A DNA stretch of 64,000 nucleotides from Sphingomonas sp. 1F27F7B (GTDB lineage Bacteria; Pseudomonadota; Alphaproteobacteria; Sphingomonadales; Sphingomonadaceae): positions 62,001-126,000 of the forward strand of contig NZ_SCMK01000011.1 in assembly GCF_005503355.1 (NCBI RefSeq). The letters run 5' to 3'. Positions within the stretch are counted from its first letter, which is position 1; each line of letters opens with the position of its first letter. The notes below the pieces were generated by a model. The model was not told the origin of the DNA. It did no database searches and saw only the letters and a program-made list of their open reading frames with translations. The position numbers and the translations under genes were made by a program. Positions 63,798 to 64,000 of the stretch are shown here, piece by piece.

Positions 63798-64000
63798 TCA
63801 ATCGACTGCGCGCGCTACCGCATCCCGGTCGTACAGCGGCAGGCCGCGCGCCGCCGCATAGGCATTCGCCTTCTCGATGAGGAAGTCGAAATGCTTGCGG
63901 ATGAAGGTCGAGTGCCAGAACGGGTTGGTGCCATAGCGATATCCCGGCACGATCAAGCCGCGCAGCACCATGTAGGAATAGAGACGGCTCTTTTCCTCGA
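63798..64000 (-). CDS. C-terminal end of a protein running off the right edge
   Basis: The minus strand is open from the edge to a TGA at 63798, giving 66 residues that end YDRDAVARAVD. RLYSYMVLRGLIVPGYRYGTNPFWHSTFIRKHFDFLIEKANAYA has good codon use and is rich in aromatic residues. I do not recognise the family; its place at the end of the capsule cluster, convergent with it, suggests polysaccharide work, but this is only inference. Confidence 0.6.
   Translation of the reverse strand, partial: EEKSRLYSYMVLRGLIVPGYRYGTNPFWHSTFIRKHFDFLIEKANAYAAARGLPLYDRDAVARAVD

Overview
The window is GC-rich and reads as a chromosomal segment of a sphingomonad (Alphaproteobacteria, Sphingomonas or a close relative). 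The evidence is the intact alphaproteobacterial dcw order, a long Pro/Glu-rich FtsZ linker, an NDUFA12 complex I subunit, a GTTC-N7-GTTC type SOS box, a TonB/FecIR system, a carotenoid-oxygenase gene and dispersed palindromic repeats. The genus call is inference from gene content, not a database match.

Layout. 1-8.5 kb: a truncated membrane O-acyltransferase, an SGNH hydrolase, a DUF1501/DUF1800 pair, a small secreted protein, a dGTPase-like gene and a TPR/SPOR septal protein. 8.5-27.2 kb, all on the minus strand: the division and cell-wall cluster mraZ-rsmH-ftsL-ftsI-murE-murF-mraY-murD-ftsW-murG-murC-orf64-murB-ddl-ftsQ-ftsA-ftsZ. Most joints are 1-4 base stop/start overlaps, so translation is probably coupled. 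It is preceded by four 10-bp-spaced repeats that look like the MraZ operator. An unnamed 64-codon gene sits between murC and murB.

27.2-41.6 kb: mixed housekeeping and lipoprotein genes. These are cysK, a Mpo1-like gene, a family-6 type uracil/hypoxanthine DNA glycosylase, a vWA lipoprotein, a Y-family polymerase with an SOS box, a ParA-like ATPase, aat, a minus-strand group (double cold-shock protein, DUF192, NDUFA12, DUF2155), recX and a fatty acyl-AMP ligase. 42-46.5 kb: a TetR regulator divergent from a carotenoid oxygenase, then a membrane PAS-GGDEF-EAL protein.

46.5-52.6 kb: a cell-surface signalling unit read right to left: ECF sigma factor, FecR anti-sigma, STN-containing TonB receptor, M28 peptidase. 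The receptor and peptidase overlap by 7 bases, so uptake and peptide cleavage probably belong to one pathway. A tRNA-Trp gene follows. 53.1-63.8 kb: an ABC-type capsule cluster (kpsC, kpsS, glycosyltransferase, kpsM, kpsE, TPR-glycosyltransferase, hydrolase-like/DUF4214/FkbM fusion), nearly all joined by ATGA or TTGA overlaps. No kpsT ATPase gene is present in the window, and KpsC appears to have lost most of its first catalytic repeat.

Four gaps exceed 300 bases: 27248-27810 (regulatory, AT-richer), 32732-33032 (palindromic repeat cluster), 41631-41979 (hairpins) and 50723-51066 (composite palindrome). No CRISPR array, rRNA, insertion sequence or prophage was seen.
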